64,000 nt of DNA, from positions 2,604,001-2,668,000 of the forward strand of contig OY970217.1 in assembly GCA_963713965.1 (NCBI GenBank). The letters run 5' to 3'. The stretch's first letter is position 1. Every line of letters begins with the position of its first letter. The notes under the pieces are model-generated. The model made no database searches, was not told where the DNA came from, and worked only from the letters and a program-made list of their open reading frames with translations. Source of the stretch: CALAGB01 sp963713965. GTDB taxonomy: Bacteria; Chloroflexota; Chloroflexia; Thermomicrobiales; Thermomicrobiaceae. Both the position numbers and the translations under genes were made by a program. This document shows positions 61,789-64,000 of this stretch, in pieces.

Positions 61789-64000
61789 CTAGCTGTGGAT
61801 CGCGATCGAGCCACCGCCAAGCGGCTGTTTGACGCCGTTGTCGTAGACGGTGGCGCCGGTGCCGCTGTCCGTGATCTGGATCCGGAACGTGTCGGGGCTC
61901 CCGCTCGTCGCCCAGATAATGAACGTATAGCTTCCGGTCCCGTTGATCGTCCCGATCCCCTTGAACTGGGCATCGGTTCCGTTCTGGTTGACGACTAGCC
62001 ACTGATAGCTCGTGCTCTGGAAATCCAGATTACCGGCCTGGAACCTGAACTCCGTATTGCCAGTGGGGACATTGGCTCCCTTCTGGTATTTGGCGACGAA
62101 TCCGAAGGTCGCCTTGCCGGTGGCGGTGCCGCAGTCGGCGGTGAGCAGGCAGGCGCCGGCCGGCGAGTTGATCCAGCCGCCGCCGGTCACGAAGCCAACT
62201 GAGGAGTCGTAGACCACGACATACTGGAACGTGTTCGAGCCAACTCCGCCGTCCTTGTCGGTGACGGTCAGGGTGACGGTGTAGACGTTGGTGGCGGTGT
62301 AGGTGTGGCTGTCGCTCACCGTCCCCGAACCGTTGGACTCGGTCACGGTCCCGGAGCTGGTGGTCCCGTCACCCCAATCCCAGGACGCCGTGTGGGTGTC
62401 CAGCGTGCCGGGATCGGTGAAGGCGCCCGACAGGCTCACCGCTGTACCGATCGCTTGTGGGCTGGACGGCCCGGTCACCGAGGTGACTGTCGGGGCCACG
62501 TTGTCCACTATGAGCGCGAAATTCGTTTGGGTGGATCCACCCTGGCCATCATCGGCTGTGATCGTCACCGTTTGAGACTGGGCAGGTCCATCGTTAGTGG
62601 CGAAGCTCCAGGACCAGGTGCCGTCGCCGTTATTGGTGACAGAGCCGAAAGAGGCGGAGAGGGTGACGGTGTCGCCGTCAGTGTCAGCGACGGTGCCGGC
62701 ATTCGTGGCCGTTTGGCCCTCATTGACGGTGACGCTGGCCTGGTTTGCCGCCACGTTCGGCGGAGTGTTGGGGACGGCAGTCGGCGTCAGGAGGAAGGGG
62801 AGCTGCTGGCCGCCATAGCAGCCTGTGCCGACGATCTGACCCCGGGCGTTGATCGCTTTGGCATCAGTGAGATCCCAGCCCGTACCGCTCGGAATCAGGT
62901 CGTTGAGGTTCTGGACGTTGAACGTGGTGCCGTTGGAGATCGAAGGCGTCCAGAGGAGCGCTGCGCCGTGGACGCCGCAGGCATCGGTGTCGGTGCTCGG
63001 GAGAACTTCCGCCCCAACAGTGTGGCCGGCGTCGTCGAGCCCCTCTGCCAGGCCGCCAACCGCGCTACTCGGAAGCGGTAGGAGGCTGAGCGTACCGGAG
63101 GTCCCGTTGGCGGCGGCGGGTGTCCAGACGTACGGCTGAGTTCCTGGAGCGGGCGATGTGTTTCCGGCGATCTGTCCATAGGCGTTGATCGCCTGGCCCT
63201 CCCCGAGCGTCACACCACCCGTGCCTCCCATGACGAGGTTGTTGAGGTCGAGATACGTTCCGCTGTTGCCGTTCGGCGTGCTGGGGTTCCAGAGGAAGGC
63301 GTGATACACGCCGGAGCCAGCCGGAGCGAATCCGGTGATCTGGCCGGCGTTGTTGATGGCGCGGCCGGTTCCGGTCGGATTGCCGGAGAAGTTGAGCCAA
63401 TCGGCGGTGTAGCCTCCAGCGCCATCCGGCTGCCAGAGGGCCGACCAGCCGTCGATTTCACCGGAGATTTGGCCCGCGTCGTTGATGCCGAAGGCCGCCC
63501 CGGCACTGATTGTTCCAGCCGTGTCAGGGAGGATGGACGCGGTCACCGTTGGGCTGTTGGGGCTTGAAGGACGCCAGACATACGGGAGAAACGTTCCCAC
63601 GTACCCCGAGACTTCGCCACCGTTGTTGATGCTGCTGGCGACTCCGGTGTCCTGCGTGGCCAGCAGGGTCGTCGTACCGCTCTGTCCATTTGGGCTGCTC
63701 GGCGTCCAGAGAAACGGCGACAGTCCCGCGCTTGACCCGTAGTTCCCGGCGACCTGTCCGAAATCGTTGATCGCGAATGCGTTGCCCGGTCCCGGCAAAC
63801 CAGGGAAGCCGGTCACCTGGTACAGCGGGGCCGGGCTTGCCGCCGCCGGCAGCGCGGGTGTCAGGAACCCAAGCGCTAGTCCGGTGAGAAGGAGGGCGGT
63901 CGCGAGCCATCGACTGGCGCCGTGGCAGGCGCGAAGCTCGCGGTAGCCCTCGAGCCCAAAAATATCCGGTCTACTGAGAGACCGATCGGGTATTGCGTGA
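61789..64000 (-). CDS. Secreted HAF-repeat and PKD-domain protein (5' end outside window)
   Basis: The frame is open to the right edge at 63999-64000 with no ATG, GTG or TTG upstream of the hydrophobic RWLATALLLTGLALGF stretch, which looks like a signal peptide ending near ALPAAASP. Then follow HAF-type repeats (FAINDFGQVAGNYG, FGINDAGQISGEIDG, AINNAGQITGFAP, AINAYGQIAGNTS). After about residue 415 come Ig/cadherin-like (NEGQTATNAGTVADTDGDT) and PKD (ASWDWGDGTTSSGTV) modules. The C terminus has a GGGWINSPAG...FGFVAKYQKG domain. It is probably a surface or extracellular protein of at least 737 residues. Confidence 0.85.
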   Translation of the reverse strand, partial: HAIPDRSLSRPDIFGLEGYRELRACHGASRWLATALLLTGLALGFLTPALPAAASPAPLYQVTGFPGLPGPGNAFAINDFGQVAGNYGSSAGLSPFLWTPSSPNGQSGTTTLLATQDTGVASSINNGGEVSGYVGTFLPYVWRPSSPNSPTVTASILPDTAGTISAGAAFGINDAGQISGEIDGWSALWQPDGAGGYTADWLNFSGNPTGTGRAINNAGQITGFAPAGSGVYHAFLWNPSTPNGNSGTYLDLNNLVMGGTGGVTLGEGQAINAYGQIAGNTSPAPGTQPYVWTPAAANGTSGTLSLLPLPSSAVGGLAEGLDDAGHTVGAEVLPSTDTDACGVHGAALLWTPSISNGTTFNVQNLNDLIPSGTGWDLTDAKAINARGQIVGTGCYGGQQLPFLLTPTAVPNTPPNVAANQASVTVNEGQTATNAGTVADTDGDTVTLSASFGSVTNNGDGTWSWSFATNDGPAQSQTVTITADDGQGGSTQTNFALIVDNVAPTVTSVTGPSSPQAIGTAVSLSGAFTDPGTLDTHTASWDWGDGTTSSGTVTESNGSGTVSDSHTYTATNVYTVTLTVTDKDGGVGSNTFQYVVVYDSSVGFVTGGGWINSPAGACLLTADCGTATGKATFGFVAKYQKGANVPTGNTEFRFQAGNLDFQSTSYQWLVVNQNGTDAQFKGIGTINGTGSYTFIIWATSGSPDTFRIQITDSGTGATVYDNGVKQPLGGGSIAIHS

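Noticed and set aside
1..64000. tRNA, rRNA, CRISPR arrays, transposases or phage genes
   Set aside because: None was recognised; a covariance-model scan would be needed to exclude small RNAs.

Overview
This is a GC-rich bacterial chromosome segment that is densely coded on both strands. No rRNA, tRNA, CRISPR array, phage or transposase gene was recognised. The gene content suggests a Chloroflexota bacterium, probably of the Thermomicrobia type. The clues are MalT-like LuxR regulators with STAND ATPase domains, BBE-type flavin oxidoreductases, secreted proteins carrying tandem 'HNLC...YW...FG.P' modules, HAF-repeat secreted proteins, and heavy use of GTG and TTG starts. The taxonomic placement is inference from gene content, not from a marker gene.

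Layout. 0-5.4 kb: two DrrAB-like ABC exporters, one with a PadR-type regulator and one with a divergent TetR-type regulator, both with visible promoter/operator palindromes. 5.6-7.7 kb: small conserved and hypothetical genes, a DUF1294 membrane protein and queF. 7.8-10.7 kb: acyl-CoA dehydrogenase, type III CoA-transferase and MaoC hydratase in one operon. 10.8-18.4 kb: a large MalT-like LuxR regulator followed by a serine hydrolase, a BBE oxidoreductase, a membrane protein and an alpha/beta hydrolase. A repeated 31-bp element lies upstream of two of these. 18.6-20.0 kb: two-subunit class I fumarase. 20.1-22.5 kb: three tandem methyltransferase copies, one truncated. 22.7-30.5 kb: a zinc-ribbon membrane protein, an FMN-binding protein, an ABC-2 exporter, an FAD oxidoreductase with an enoyl-CoA hydratase, a GT10 fucosyltransferase-like protein and an S9 peptidase. 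30.7-34.3 kb: WYL regulator, MFS transporter, DinB-like and GNAT proteins.

34.4-41.1 kb: a tightly coupled MmgE/PrpD - P-loop kinase - SucC-like - SucD-like operon, divergent from a MarR - CLC channel operon. A perfect 15-bp palindrome lies between them. 41.2-42.7 kb: a small zinc ribbon and a HEAT-repeat protein. 42.8-47.3 kb: a BBE oxidoreductase and a STAND-LuxR regulator, both broken by frameshifts. 47.6-52.0 kb: a TIR-STAND-TPR protein, a second TIR protein and an alpha/beta hydrolase. This is the most unusual locus. Its ATPase is a paralogue of the broken regulator's ATPase, but it carries a TIR domain instead of a DNA-binding domain. 52.2-54.9 kb: sucC, sucD and a methyltransferase. 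55.1-64 kb: YtxH-type proteins, a large secreted Ig-repeat protein, a DUF1028 protein, three small alpha/beta-fold enzymes, and a HAF/PKD secreted protein running off the window.

How the parts fit. The acyl-CoA dehydrogenase, CoA-transferase, MaoC hydratase, enoyl-CoA hydratase, PrpD, fumarase and two succinyl-CoA-ligase-type pairs together suggest catabolism of acyl-CoA or dicarboxylic acids that drains into the TCA cycle. The exact substrates cannot be read from sequence alone. Many gene pairs overlap by ATGA or GTGA, so translational coupling is common here.
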